Shown: positions 8,690 through 17,374, counted from the stretch's first letter. The stretch: DNA of 64,000 bases from Polyangiaceae bacterium (GCA_016712345.1 JADJRH010000001.1:3534001-3598000); one strand, 5' to 3'. The notes: generated from the letters alone by a model not told the origin. Numbers and translations: made by a program.

Positions 8690-10603
8690 ATGTCTGCGAC
8701 CTCGGGGAAACCGGAACCATCGTCCCCGCGCGCCGGTCCAAGCGCCGACGCGACGTCGCAACTCGCGCCCATCACCACAGGCGCCCGAACCTTCGGCAAA
8801 TACCGCCTCCTTGCTGAACTCGGCCGCGGCGGAATGGCCGATGTACACCTGGCCGTTTCAGTCGGCCCCGCCGGTTTCAGCAAACTCCAAGTCATCAAGC
8901 GCCTTCGCCCCGGCATGACCGACATCGAAGAAATGCGCTCTATGATGCTCGACGAGGCCCGTCTCGCCGCCCGCCTCAATCACAAAAACATCGTCCAAAC
9001 CAATGAAGTTGGCATTGTCGACGATGTGTACTTCCTCGCCATGGAGTACCTCGACGGGCAGCCGTATCACCGTATTCTAAAACGCGCGGCCCAACTCGGA
9101 CGCACCATTCCCCTGCCATTTGCCGTTCGAATCTTGTGTGAAGTGCTCTCCGGCCTCCACTACGCACACGAAGTAAAAGACTACGACGGACACCCCCTCG
9201 GCGTTGTCCACCGCGACATCAGTCCACAAAACGTATTCATCACGTACGACGGGCAGGTCAAAGTCGTCGACTTCGGCATCGCCAAAGCCGCTCGCCGCCT
9301 CGTTGAAACGCAAACAGGCATCATCCGCGGCAAAATCACCTACATGGCGCCTGAACAGGCCTTCGCCAACGAGATTGACCGCCGCGCCGACATCTTTTCT
9401 GTCGGAGTCATGTTGTGGGAAGCCGTTGCGGGTGAACGCTTGTGGGGTCAACTCTCCGATCCTGAAATTGTCGCCCGCCTCATGCACGAAATTCCCCGCG
9501 TCACCACCGTTCGAGCCGACGCTCCGGCCGACTTGGTAGACCTATGTGCAAGGGCCCTCTCCCGCAATCCCGAGGGCCGCCCACCCACCGCATCCCAAAT
9601 GCGGTCAGAACTCGAAGAGTACCTTGCCGTCCACGACATTCAGGTCAACGCAGAAGCTCTCGGCCACCTCATTGCCGACCTATTCGCCGACGAACGGCAC
9701 GAACTGTCCACCCTTGTTGACCGTGAATTGGCCCTTCTTCGCATCGAAAACGAAGGCGACGGAAATGACATCTCCGCCCCACGCCTTCGCGTCAGTGAAC
9801 CGAGTGGAGTGCGCCGCAACATCATCCCGGCCGCCTCCCTCCCCAAAACCCCGCGCATTCCAACTCCCACAGGCCGCATTCCAGGCGCGCCCGCGGTCCC
9901 CGGTGCCCGCGATTCCGACAAAAACGCCGCCTCCCAAAGCCCACGCCCGCCCGACTCGCTCGGAGGCCCCACCATCCCCCGCGCCCCCGCATTCGATGAA
10001 GGGGAAGACGCCTCCACAGCGCGTGAACTCTCCCCACCCGTTGCTGTTCTCTCCAACGCTCCGTCCGCGGCAGGTCCACCTTCCTCGGTGACCTACCCAT
10101 CCGCCACCGCCGCTTGGCAAACCGGCCCTTCCAAAAGGCGCACCTTCGTTGTGTACGCAGGTGCCGCCCTTACCGCCGCTGTGGTTGCCCTCGTGGTTGG
10201 GAAGGTTGGATTTTCAGGTTCCTCCTCCCAGCCCGACGCCCCCTCCGCCACCGCTTTCGGCAGCCCGTCGCCCCAACCTACCCAGTCAACCCAACCTACC
10301 CAATCGCCCCAACCTACCCAACCCTCGGGCGCAGCCCAAACGGCGGCCGCAGTTGTTCCCACCGCTCAACCGAACGATGGGTACATCATGGTCCGCGTCA
10401 CCACCAACCCCGTCCAGTCCCGCCTCCTCTTTGACGGCTCACCCCTCCCCGCCGGCCAAAGCCCCCACGTCCTCAAGTTTCCCAAAGACGGGGCCGTCCA
10501 CCGCATCACCGTAGAAGCCACCGGCTTTCAACCTCAGGCGCGCATGTTGGTGTTTGACCGCGACCACGAAATCAGCCTCTTCCTCCAGAGAAAAGCCCCG
10601 TAA
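8690..10603 (+). CDS. Membrane Ser/Thr protein kinase with C-terminal PEGA domain
   Basis: 637 residues. The kinase domain spans about 40-310: glycine loop LGRGGMADVHLA, VIK lysine, catalytic HRDISPQNV, VVDFGIAK for DFG, and MAPEQ for APE. A Pro/Ser-rich juxtamembrane region follows, then one membrane segment near 485-503 (YAGAALTAAVVALVVG), a QPTQ repeat linker (TQPTQSPQPTQPS), and a PEGA-type domain (MVRVTTNPVQSRLLFDG). HRDISPQN in place of HRDLKPxN is common among myxobacterial kinases. The kinase would face the cytoplasm and the PEGA domain the periplasm, as in a surface-sensing receptor. Confidence 0.88.
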   Translation: MSATSGKPEPSSPRAGPSADATSQLAPITTGARTFGKYRLLAELGRGGMADVHLAVSVGPAGFSKLQVIKRLRPGMTDIEEMRSMMLDEARLAARLNHKNIVQTNEVGIVDDVYFLAMEYLDGQPYHRILKRAAQLGRTIPLPFAVRILCEVLSGLHYAHEVKDYDGHPLGVVHRDISPQNVFITYDGQVKVVDFGIAKAARRLVETQTGIIRGKITYMAPEQAFANEIDRRADIFSVGVMLWEAVAGERLWGQLSDPEIVARLMHEIPRVTTVRADAPADLVDLCARALSRNPEGRPPTASQMRSELEEYLAVHDIQVNAEALGHLIADLFADERHELSTLVDRELALLRIENEGDGNDISAPRLRVSEPSGVRRNIIPAASLPKTPRIPTPTGRIPGAPAVPGARDSDKNAASQSPRPPDSLGGPTIPRAPAFDEGEDASTARELSPPVAVLSNAPSAAGPPSSVTYPSATAAWQTGPSKRRTFVVYAGAALTAAVVALVVGKVGFSGSSSQPDAPSATAFGSPSPQPTQSTQPTQSPQPTQPSGAAQTAAAVVPTAQPNDGYIMVRVTTNPVQSRLLFDGSPLPAGQSPHVLKFPKDGAVHRITVEATGFQPQARMLVFDRDHEISLFLQRKAP

Positions 10604-10649
10604 CAATGCCCCCACCCGGCCGGCTCGGCGCTTCGCGGCCTGCGCCGCC

Positions 10650-10690
10650 GCCGCCCCCAAATCGCTCACTTCGTTCGCTCAGGGGGCGGC
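10650..10690. terminator. GC-rich hairpin between convergent genes
   Basis: GCCGCCCCC pairs with GGGGGCGGC across a 23-nt loop, 46 bp after the kinase stop and about 18 bp before the stop of the convergent lipoprotein gene. The stem is strong, but neither side has a T-run, so it may act with Rho or as an mRNA 3'-end stabiliser. Confidence 0.45.
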
Positions 10691-10708
10691 CCAACCAATC
10701 CGGGCGCT

Positions 10709-11338
10709 TCACTTCTTGACAACTGCAAACGTCACTAGCTGAGCCGGTCTACCCGCCTCCGTACACATATCTGTAATGCGCTCGCCAAAAAACAACTTGT
10801 CCCCTTCCACTGCCACAATATCAAACTCCTCAGGGCACTGTTCCACAACATGCGCCACACCGATGCAACCCGTCTTCGTCACGTCCTGCGCCTGACCCAC
10901 CTCCCAAGTGCCCGTTCCACAACCCGCCTGACCAAACACCTCCGCCATCGACGCGTCGTGGGCAGTCCAATCGTTTTTCACAATTCCAAATTGACCTTCC
11001 GTTGCTCCTTCCACTTTTTCGGACACATCCCCCAGCGTGTACGGCCCCTCAATGTGCGCCGAAAAGAGCGGGTAAGAACACGCTTCATCCCCAAACAAGT
11101 CCAAATCCAACGTCCACGTTTTGTCTGTCAGGGTAAAGTCGCGCGTCAGATAATTGTAGCCCCCCTGCCCATTCGGGTACGCCTCACATTCTGACGAAAC
11201 CCAGTTGCCGCTCAACTCCTGACCCGTGAGCGCCACAGGGCCTTCAGGCTCCGGTGAAGACTCCGAGGTGCACCCAAAGAGCGAACCCGACATGCCGAGA
11301 ATAATGACCGAAAGACCGAGAGTGGACGCGAGTTTCAT
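10709..11338 (-). CDS. Lipoprotein with APCDD1-like domain
   Basis: 209 residues with signal peptide and lipobox (GSLFGCTS). The mature part reads LSGNWVSSECEAYPN, then YLTRDFTL, TWTLDLDLF, ACSYPLFSAHIEGPYTLG and a VEGATEGQFG segment. That order of a WVS-x2-CE turn, LTR-x-F, a paired Cys and GxYxLG resembles the APCDD1 domain, best known from an animal Wnt antagonist; the match is by eye only. Six or more further cysteines suggest disulphides, so it should be periplasmic or surface-exposed. It is divergent from a LysR gene that may control it. Confidence 0.6.
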   Translation of the reverse strand: MKLASTLGLSVIILGMSGSLFGCTSESSPEPEGPVALTGQELSGNWVSSECEAYPNGQGGYNYLTRDFTLTDKTWTLDLDLFGDEACSYPLFSAHIEGPYTLGDVSEKVEGATEGQFGIVKNDWTAHDASMAEVFGQAGCGTGTWEVGQAQDVTKTGCIGVAHVVEQCPEEFDIVAVEGDKLFFGERITDMCTEAGRPAQLVTFAVVKK

Positions 11339-11405
11339 GACCTGTCTCCTTCAACGTTCGCCGGTTTCTTTCCGGCGACACACGAGACATTGCGTCCGAT
11401 TGACA

Positions 11406-11440
11406 CATGAATCCAATGAATGGTTATCATAAAATTCATG
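11406..11440. promoter_or_regulatory. Candidate LysR operator between divergent genes
   Basis: The dyad CATGAAT...ATTCATG spans this AT-rich stretch, just beside the LysR start codon and about 70 bp from the lipoprotein start. LysR proteins typically bind such dyads near their own promoters and control the divergent gene. This is inference from position and symmetry. Confidence 0.35.
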
Positions 11441-12382
11441 AACCATGCTCATGATGGGCATCCCGCCGCCGCGCTCGCCAAGTTCGACCTAAACCTGCTG
11501 GTCACCCTCGCTGTTTTGCTCGAAGAAAGCAGCGTCACCCAAGCCGCCGCTCGCCTCGGCCGCACGCAGTCGGCCATCAGCCACGCGCTTGTGCGCCTGC
11601 GTTCCGCCCTCGGCGATCCCTTGTTTGTCAGGTCGGGCCAAACACTGGTGCCCACCCCCAAGGCTGAAAGCCTGCGCGCCCCTGTGCGCAACCTGACAAA
11701 CTCTTTTTACGACCTTTGGTTGGGTACAACCCCGTTCAACCCCGCCACTGCCACTCAACACATTTCAATCATGGCTTCCGACTATCTTCAGTGGGTGCTC
11801 ATTCCACCTCTGATTCGCCGCCTTCGCGCTGTGGCTCCCGGCATCACGCTTGAAGTTCGGAGCCCCAGCCCCCGCGCGCTTGAAAAGCTCTCGCGCGGCG
11901 AGGTTGACTTCTCGCTCGCCGTCAAACTTGACCCAAGCCCATCTCTGTTTTCGCAAAAACTGTTTGAAGACCATTTCGTCTGTTTGGTCGGCAGCGACCA
12001 TCCCACAATCAAGCGCCAAAAAGACCTTGACCGCGCCGCATTTCTCACTCTCCCCCATGCCCTTGTCACCCCTCTCGGTGGCAACGCCGGCCACGTGGAT
12101 ACCGAGCTTGCGCGCACGGGTGAATCGCGCCAAATCAAAGTGCTCCTCCCCCACTTCATGATGGCGCCCCGCCTGCTCCAGGGCACCGATCTGATATTAA
12201 CCTTGCCTGAACGTGTCGCCCGCCTCTTCGCAAATGACGAAGTGCGCATTCTGAACCCACCCATCCCTCTTCCCAAGCTTACCGGGCACCTCGTTTGGCA
12301 TGAGCGATTGTCCCGTGACCCCGCCGCCGTCTGGTTTCGAAACCTGGCCGCTCAGGCCGTAAAAGATCTAAAAGCGAGCTGA
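11438..12382 (+). CDS. LysR-family transcriptional regulator
   Basis: About 314 residues from ATG 11438; an ATG at 11420 is also in frame. An N-terminal winged helix-turn-helix (FDLNLLVTLAVLLEESSVTQ then AAARLGRTQSAISHALVRLR) is followed by a substrate-binding domain (HISIMASDYLQWVLIPPLI). The FDLNLL start and the ISHALVRLR recognition helix place it near the NodD/SyrM-like LysR group. No effector can be deduced. Its likely targets are itself and the divergent APCDD1-like lipoprotein gene. Confidence 0.9.
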   Translation: MNHAHDGHPAAALAKFDLNLLVTLAVLLEESSVTQAAARLGRTQSAISHALVRLRSALGDPLFVRSGQTLVPTPKAESLRAPVRNLTNSFYDLWLGTTPFNPATATQHISIMASDYLQWVLIPPLIRRLRAVAPGITLEVRSPSPRALEKLSRGEVDFSLAVKLDPSPSLFSQKLFEDHFVCLVGSDHPTIKRQKDLDRAAFLTLPHALVTPLGGNAGHVDTELARTGESRQIKVLLPHFMMAPRLLQGTDLILTLPERVARLFANDEVRILNPPIPLPKLTGHLVWHERLSRDPAAVWFRNLAAQAVKDLKAS

Positions 12383-12428
12383 AAGGCCACGCTTCTCGCT
12401 TTTCAGCTTGGCAAAGGTCGTGGGTGGT

Positions 12429-12929
12429 TCACCGGTAAGGTGAATTGACCGTTGCGCGCATGTCGTACCAGGCCACTTCATAATCGTTTGACACGGTGAT
12501 GGCTCGCTTATGGTCAAACGACACGTACGCCCCCGGCCACGAAAACGCCCATTCATCTCGAAAAGCGTCCACACCAACATGGGCAACCCCAAACGCAACG
12601 CGCCGCTCAAGCCGATATAAAAATCGCCGCTCAAGTCGATTGACGACCCACCCTATACTCGGCACTTTTAATTCAGGTCTACCATCGCGCCGCAGCCATT
12701 TGTCAAAGTCCAATTCTCGAAAAGTAGACTGGGCGGCGTTCACCTCCGCCCAATACGAAAGCAACTGATCACCCCCCACAAACGCTGAACCAAACTTCCA
12801 AAAAACTTCCCGTGCCGCGGCGGGTGGCAGATCCCTCACAACCACCCCAAACTCACGCAGCCGGGCGATCTGGTTCAAACGAACTTGTCGCAGCTGCGCT
12901 ACCGCTTCCTCGCCGAACAACTCCGCCAT
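12429..12929 (-). CDS. Unknown protein in the RNA-repair operon
   Basis: 166 residues, start ATG 12929. The N-terminal half is helical and basic (LRQVRLNQIARLREFGVVV), followed by aromatic segments (WKFGSAFVGGDQLLSYWAEV, FDKWLRRDGRPEL) and a basic stretch (NRLERRFLYRLERRV). No known motif, signal peptide or membrane segment is visible. It begins 15 bp after the HD-Pnk gene ends and is almost certainly co-transcribed with it, so a role with that enzyme, perhaps as an RNA-binding partner, is the only clue. Confidence 0.6.
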   Translation of the reverse strand: MAELFGEEAVAQLRQVRLNQIARLREFGVVVRDLPPAAAREVFWKFGSAFVGGDQLLSYWAEVNAAQSTFRELDFDKWLRRDGRPELKVPSIGWVVNRLERRFLYRLERRVAFGVAHVGVDAFRDEWAFSWPGAYVSFDHKRAITVSNDYEVAWYDMRATVNSPYR

Positions 12930-12944
12930 TTGAACACCGGCAAC

Positions 12945-14069
12945 TCAGCTTCTCACCACCACATCTACCCGGTGAGCCTCCGTCAAGTTTGGAATTTCCC
13001 ACCTCTCCGTCATTCGGCGAATAACCGCTTCCGGCACCCGCGCTGCGCGCGCCCTGTTTTGCGCCAGCAACTTTTCCATAGGCGCTTCACAGTACACAAT
13101 GCGCGTCCGAACATTGTAATCGGCCGCCAGGCTCAAAATAGGTCCGCGCCGCTGCCGATTGATATTGGTGGCGTTGTACACAAACCGCTCACCCCGCCTC
13201 AAATGCTCGCGCACCTTTTCCCGGCCCGCCTGAACAACACTGCCCTGATTGTCGGTGGGGTCCACATCCATTTCTACCCGCAAATCATCGAGCGAAACAA
13301 CGGGTAGATCGCCCAGGTGATCCCGAACGTACGTGTCTTTCCCCGCGCCGGGAAGGCCACACATCAGAATCATTTCACCCTTCGTGTCATCAAACGCTTC
13401 CACATCGGGGTGCCTGCCCTCCGACCGAAAGTACACCACTCGGGTATGGTCCGACGCGAACAAACGCGCCTTTTCATAACAGCCCTCCTCTATACAAAAC
13501 GCACGAAACAACTCAATGTTGTCGAGCACCCTTTGCAAGTCGGCGCAAATTCGCCCCCGAATATCGGCCTCGGCAACCAAACTCAGCAAATCAGACCGGC
13601 AGGCTAGCGATACCTCCGCCGCTACCTTGGCCGCGTCGTTTCGCTCAATCAGGTAGAACGGAATCTGGTGATACCGAATTAGACCGCACACCATTTCACG
13701 CAGCGGGTAGGGCGCACCCAACTCCCACAAAATTCGCCTCGCCAACATTTCACCCGCGCGGCTGTGCCCCTTGGCGGTCACCCTTCCGTCGTCTTCCACC
13801 TTGGTCGTGGCCGGTTTGGCAATGTCATGCATCAGGCTCGCAAGGTACACAATGGACCGATCCACGTTGGAAAGTGCTCTATACACCGGCATTTCCTCCA
13901 GCGTTTCGAGCACCATCTGCGTGTGAATCCACACGTTCCCTTCAGCATGGTGAATGGGATCTTGAGGGCAGTCTTTTAGAGCACGCACCCAGTCAAACGT
14001 TTGAAGGGCCTCCCAACGCGATGGCAATTGTTCACGCGAGGGGGCGGCAAGAAGCAGTTCGAGCGACAT
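12945..14069 (-). CDS. HD-Pnk-type RNA/DNA end-healing enzyme (HD phosphoesterase plus 5'-kinase)
   Basis: About 374 residues from ATG 14069 (MSLELLLAAP); a TTG at 14114 would overlap the ligase gene. The N-terminal domain is an HD phosphohydrolase: IHTQMVLETL, the HD pair in LASLMHDIAKP, HSRAGEML and IRYHQIP. The C-terminal domain (about 230-374) is a P-loop kinase: MILMCGLPGAGKDTY Walker A, SLDDLR and YNATNINRQRR, as in T4 Pnkp-like polynucleotide kinases. The same fusion is known from Runella HD-Pnk, where HD removes 2',3'-phosphates and the kinase phosphorylates 5'-OH ends. The divergent neighbour is an RNA ligase, which fits a heal-and-seal pathway. Confidence 0.85.
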   Translation of the reverse strand: MSLELLLAAPSREQLPSRWEALQTFDWVRALKDCPQDPIHHAEGNVWIHTQMVLETLEEMPVYRALSNVDRSIVYLASLMHDIAKPATTKVEDDGRVTAKGHSRAGEMLARRILWELGAPYPLREMVCGLIRYHQIPFYLIERNDAAKVAAEVSLACRSDLLSLVAEADIRGRICADLQRVLDNIELFRAFCIEEGCYEKARLFASDHTRVVYFRSEGRHPDVEAFDDTKGEMILMCGLPGAGKDTYVRDHLGDLPVVSLDDLRVEMDVDPTDNQGSVVQAGREKVREHLRRGERFVYNATNINRQRRGPILSLAADYNVRTRIVYCEAPMEKLLAQNRARAARVPEAVIRRMTERWEIPNLTEAHRVDVVVRS

Positions 14070-14103
14070 GGCAACAAATGTGTTATAGCTCGCCCACGCT
14101 GCC

Positions 14104-14766
14104 GTGTCCGCCAAATATCCACGTTCGTTTCATTTGCCCTGGTCCCCGGGAGGTACTTCCGACGACAAACGCCTGCGCGACGTCTCGGCGCTCCTCGGGG
14201 TAGAAATCGTCATTACAGAAAAGTGTGACGGGTCCAACCTTACCTATACCCGCACATCGGTTTTTTCACGCTCCCACTCGGGGCCACCTGCCCACCCGAG
14301 CTTTGCCTTGGCCAAAGCTACCCACGGCAAAATTGCTCATCTTGTGTCCCCCGGCCTCAGCATCTTCTGCGAGTATTGTTACGCCGTCCACTCCATTGCG
14401 TACACATCCCTGCCGGACTATTCGCTCGTCTTCGGCGTTCGTGATGATGAGTCGGGCCTGTGGTGGGATTGGGACATGACCATCATCCAAGCCGCCGATC
14501 TCGGTCTACCCACGGTTCCACTTCTCTACCGCGGCACCGTTTCCACCGAGGCAGAACTCATTCAACTCACCGAGTCCCTCGCAAAACAACCCTCCGCCTT
14601 CGGCGGACAACGTGAAGGTGTGGTGGTTCGCCGCGCGTCGTCCTTTCAAGACTCAGACTTTTCAAAAAACCTTGGAAAATGGGTTCGAAAAGACCACGTT
14701 CAAACCGACGAACACTGGATGCACCAGGCCATCACCCCACAAAAACTCGCCCCCAAAAAAGAGTAG
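14104..14766 (+). CDS. RNA ligase, Rnl2-like family
   Basis: 220 residues from GTG 14104 (SAKYPRSFHLPWSPG). The nucleotidyltransferase motifs are in order: EKCDGSNL (motif I; Lys takes the AMP), FSRSHSGPP (Ia), LSIFCEYCYAVHS (III), EGVVVRR (IV) and KWVRKDHV (V). There is no long C-terminal domain, as in minimal ligases of this class. The start lies about 34 bp from the divergent HD-Pnk start, so both genes share one short control region. Together the enzymes could repair nuclease-cut RNA such as tRNA. Confidence 0.85.
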   Translation: MSAKYPRSFHLPWSPGGTSDDKRLRDVSALLGVEIVITEKCDGSNLTYTRTSVFSRSHSGPPAHPSFALAKATHGKIAHLVSPGLSIFCEYCYAVHSIAYTSLPDYSLVFGVRDDESGLWWDWDMTIIQAADLGLPTVPLLYRGTVSTEAELIQLTESLAKQPSAFGGQREGVVVRRASSFQDSDFSKNLGKWVRKDHVQTDEHWMHQAITPQKLAPKKE

Positions 14767-14817
14767 AGCCCCTATCAACGCTCCCGGGTAACTGGCAGAC
14801 CCAAAGCGACTATAACT

Positions 14818-15429
14818 GTGGACACCGAGCTGCGGTCTCTTCTGGCTCTCCTTCGCCGCCCGCAAACCGACGTGCGCCTTGCCGTGCGCGTCGGTTCGCG
14901 CGTGTATCAAACAGCCGGCCCCCAATCCGACGTTGACTATCTCGTTGTGCTCAACGCGCCCGACCACAAGGCCGACCTACTGTTTGGCCCCAACATCAAC
15001 GTCACTCTCCATGGCACGCGCAGCTTTGAAAAAGCCCTGAATGAAGGCAGTGTGTACGCATTTGAGGCTCTGTTTGCCCCCGCCCCCCACCGCCTCGTTT
15101 TTACCCCTCAACCCTTTTCGTACAAATTCAACCCACCCAACATTGTTGCAAGCGCCGTTGCCCGCAGCAAATCTGACTTTGAAAAAGCCAAAAAAACCTA
15201 CCCGGACGAGCCCAACGCTGCCCGCAAAAAACTCTTCCACTCGCTCCGCATTCTTCTCTTCGCCCGCGAACTTGTAGAAACGGCCAAGCTCACCCGGTTT
15301 GACGCCGCAAAAGACGTGTTTGAAGAGATCATGAGCCACCCGGCCACCACGTTTGAACCGCTCGGGGCCGAGTTTGGCGCGCTCCGGGATAAATGGGTAG
15401 ACGAGCTACTTTCTGTGGGGAAAAAGTGA
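14818..15429 (+). CDS. Pol-beta-fold nucleotidyltransferase linked to RNA repair
   Basis: 203 residues from GTG 14818. The motif VGSRVYQTAGPQSDVDYLVV has the GS turn followed by D-x-D, the metal-binding signature of the nucleotidyltransferase superfamily. A helical C-terminal part follows (KKLFHSLRILLFARELVE). It lies 51 bp after the RNA ligase on the same strand. Such predicted nucleotidyltransferases recur beside bacterial RNA ligases and HD-Pnk enzymes; whether they add nucleotides or modify protein is not settled. Confidence 0.75.
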   Translation: MDTELRSLLALLRRPQTDVRLAVRVGSRVYQTAGPQSDVDYLVVLNAPDHKADLLFGPNINVTLHGTRSFEKALNEGSVYAFEALFAPAPHRLVFTPQPFSYKFNPPNIVASAVARSKSDFEKAKKTYPDEPNAARKKLFHSLRILLFARELVETAKLTRFDAAKDVFEEIMSHPATTFEPLGAEFGALRDKWVDELLSVGKK

Positions 15430-15448
15430 TGGGAGTAAGAGGGCAGGT

Positions 15449-16444
15449 TTACACAGCCGCTTGGGCAACCATGCCGCGGCTCGGCGCTGCCAGCTTTTCA
15501 CGAAGCCAGGCCGCCGTTTTGGGGTACATCACACTCGACGCTTTGCTGCCAATGACCGCACCGACGTGGCCGCCGGGCACGGCGATCACACTTTTGTCGG
15601 AGCTGCCGCAGTTCTCGTTGAGAGCGGTGGCCGCCGCCGGAGGGCAAATGGTATCTCGCTCGGCGATAATGGTTAACACCGGGCAGGTGATGTTTTTCAG
15701 GTCTACCCGTTTGCCAGCCGCGTAGTGTGTGCCGGCAACAAGCTTGTTGCCTTGGTAGAGTTCGCGAATGTACGTTTCATACGCCGCAGCGGGGAAGGGA
15801 ACGTTGTCGTTGGACCATTCTTCCATGGCGTCAAACGCTTCACGCGCATCTTTGTCACCGGCGCGCGCCGCCAAACCTACCCATTTGGCCATTTGCAAAG
15901 TGGGCCGCATGGCCACAAATCCGCTTTGCATTTGCGACGGGCTGACATTGCCCGCGGCTGCAATGGCGCCCACGTCAAACCAAGCGGGCTGCACCATGTG
16001 ACCCAGCAAACCGGCCTGCGAAAAGTCAATTGGGCCTGCCAGGTTGATGAGGGCAGCAACCTTGTCAGGGTTCTGCGCTGTCCAAATGGTAGACAACGTT
16101 CCACCCATGCAATAGCCCAAAATGCCAACCTTGGGTGCACCGGTATGTTTTTGGACCATGCGCACCGCGCGACCCAGCCGGGCGAGCACATGTTCCCAAG
16201 TCAGGTACCGATCTTCGTCTTCAGGAATGCCCCAGTCCAGGCAGTAAGTATCAATGCCGGCGCGCACCATGGCGCCCGCAAAACTGGCTTTTTCCCGAAG
16301 GTCGAGCACATACCATCGATTGATAAGCGATGGGATGAGCAATAGGGGAAGCCCCTCTTTCGCCTTCCCCCCTTCAGGGCGAAAGCGGTAAAGTTGGGCC
16401 GTCCCCTCGCGAAAGATTGTATCTTTGGCGGTGGGCGAAAGCAT
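15449..16444 (-). CDS. phaC: Poly(3-hydroxyalkanoate) synthase (short form)
   Basis: 331 residues of alpha/beta hydrolase fold. The nucleophile motif is GYCMGG, with Cys in place of Ser as in all PHA synthases; the Asp is in ERDTICPP and the His in GGHVGAV. The hallmark LLLIPSLINRWYVLDL is present. At about 330 residues it matches the short class III synthases, which need a partner subunit, rather than the ~590-residue class I type. Its ATG shares a base with the stop of the upstream phasin gene (TGATG), so translation is coupled. A second synthase lies at 24005. Confidence 0.9.
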   Translation of the reverse strand: MLSPTAKDTIFREGTAQLYRFRPEGGKAKEGLPLLLIPSLINRWYVLDLREKASFAGAMVRAGIDTYCLDWGIPEDEDRYLTWEHVLARLGRAVRMVQKHTGAPKVGILGYCMGGTLSTIWTAQNPDKVAALINLAGPIDFSQAGLLGHMVQPAWFDVGAIAAAGNVSPSQMQSGFVAMRPTLQMAKWVGLAARAGDKDAREAFDAMEEWSNDNVPFPAAAYETYIRELYQGNKLVAGTHYAAGKRVDLKNITCPVLTIIAERDTICPPAAATALNENCGSSDKSVIAVPGGHVGAVIGSKASSVMYPKTAAWLREKLAAPSRGMVAQAAV

Positions 16445-16704
16445 CAGCCCACAGCTCCAAACGCACCCATCGTGCGCTTCATGGCGTCCATGGTCAAACG
16501 GCGTGATTCACCGGCAAGGTTGGCCCAGTAGGCGAGCGTTTCTTTCGACAAGCGAGCGCTCTCGTCGAGAGCGGTTTTCGTGTGCTCCATGCCCTGGGCA
16601 GACAGCTTGGCAAACTCATCCAACATGGCGTTCATTTGGGTGAGGTTTTGTTCCGCCATTTTGACGAAAGGATTCTGGGCCTGGGTTTCAGTCTTGTCGC
16701 TCAT
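16444..16704 (-). CDS. Small phasin-like PHA granule protein
   Basis: 86 residues from ATG 16704 (MSDKTETQAQNPF); the longer open frame upstream is not coding. It is entirely helical and amphipathic (NLTQMNAMLDEFAKLSAQG, SARLSKETLAYWANLAGES), as expected of a phasin coating PHA granules or a minimal synthase partner. It lies between phaR and phaC, is coupled to phaC by overlap, and has a perfect TGTTGC-N3-GCAACA site 56 bp upstream, consistent with PhaR control. Confidence 0.8.
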   Translation of the reverse strand: MSDKTETQAQNPFVKMAEQNLTQMNAMLDEFAKLSAQGMEHTKTALDESARLSKETLAYWANLAGESRRLTMDAMKRTMGAFGAVG

Positions 16705-16759
16705 GACTCTGTTGTCTCCGTTGAATCGGCGGTGTGTCTCACCGACGCGCCGGAGATTA

Positions 16760-16774
16760 TGTTGCGGTGCAACA
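16760..16774. promoter_or_regulatory. PhaR-type operator upstream of the phasin gene
   Basis: TGTTGC-GGT-GCAACA is a perfect 6-bp inverted repeat with a 3-bp spacer, 56 bp upstream of the phasin start. Related sites occur at 17415, 17494 and 17561 beside phaR. PhaR proteins are known to bind TGC-N3-GCA-type sites and repress phasin genes until PHA is present. Confidence 0.7.
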
Positions 16775-16816
16775 CAAGTCAAGGCCGAAAGTACATTTTC
16801 TTGTCGCGCTGCAAAA

Positions 16817-17374
16817 TCACTTCTTCTTTTTATGAATTTCGCGCCGCAATTCTTCCAGCTCGCGCCGCAGATTGGCCACATCGCTGTCGGCGCTTTTGGC
16901 CGCTTGTTTTGGCGCATCGGCTGCGGCGCCCTGCGCAGAAGCCGCGTACTGCTGGGTGTACGCTTGAGCGTCTCCCCGGCCAATTCCACCCATGAGAAGG
17001 CGCGCCAGCGCGTTGGTTGCGGCGAACGGTAGATTGGCGAGGGGATTAAAAGGAGCAATCACCTGCGCTCCGCGTTTGAGCGCCAGATACGACTCCAGCG
17101 CCTGACTCAAGTAGAGCCCCAAAAATTCAGCCAGCGCTTCATCCCCCCAACGAATGAGTTGGTGGAGCAGGCTCACCGGCAAGATACGCGCGGCTCCCCG
17201 GCTTTCCATGATGACCTGCGTCAACGTTGCCTGGGTTAAGTCTTCGTTCGTTTTGGCGTCCACCACCGTTGCGTCTTGACCGTCGCGAATTTTTTCGGCC
17301 AGCTCTTCAAGCGTGATGTACCGGCTTTCTTCGGTGTCGTAGAGCCTGCGGTTGGTGTATTTTTTGATGAGCAT
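16817..17374 (-). CDS. phaR: PHA synthesis repressor PhaR
   Basis: About 185 residues from ATG 17374. The start LIKKYTNRRLYDTEESRYI is the hallmark of the PhaR/PHB accumulation regulator DNA-binding domain (K-Y-x-N-R-R-L-Y-D-T), followed by DATVVDAKTNEDLTQATLTQ. The C-terminal part is helical, ending in ELEELRREIHKKKK. PhaR binds both DNA and PHA granules and represses phasin and its own gene when PHA is scarce. It heads a phaR-phasin-phaC unit. Confidence 0.92.
   Translation of the reverse strand: MLIKKYTNRRLYDTEESRYITLEELAEKIRDGQDATVVDAKTNEDLTQATLTQVIMESRGAARILPVSLLHQLIRWGDEALAEFLGLYLSQALESYLALKRGAQVIAPFNPLANLPFAATNALARLLMGGIGRGDAQAYTQQYAASAQGAAADAPKQAAKSADSDVANLRRELEELRREIHKKKK

Noticed and set aside
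12945..14766. A toxin-antitoxin or reverse-transcriptase defence island around the RNA-repair genes
   Set aside because: No toxin, RT or CRISPR-like gene is present; the set is explained by RNA healing and sealing.
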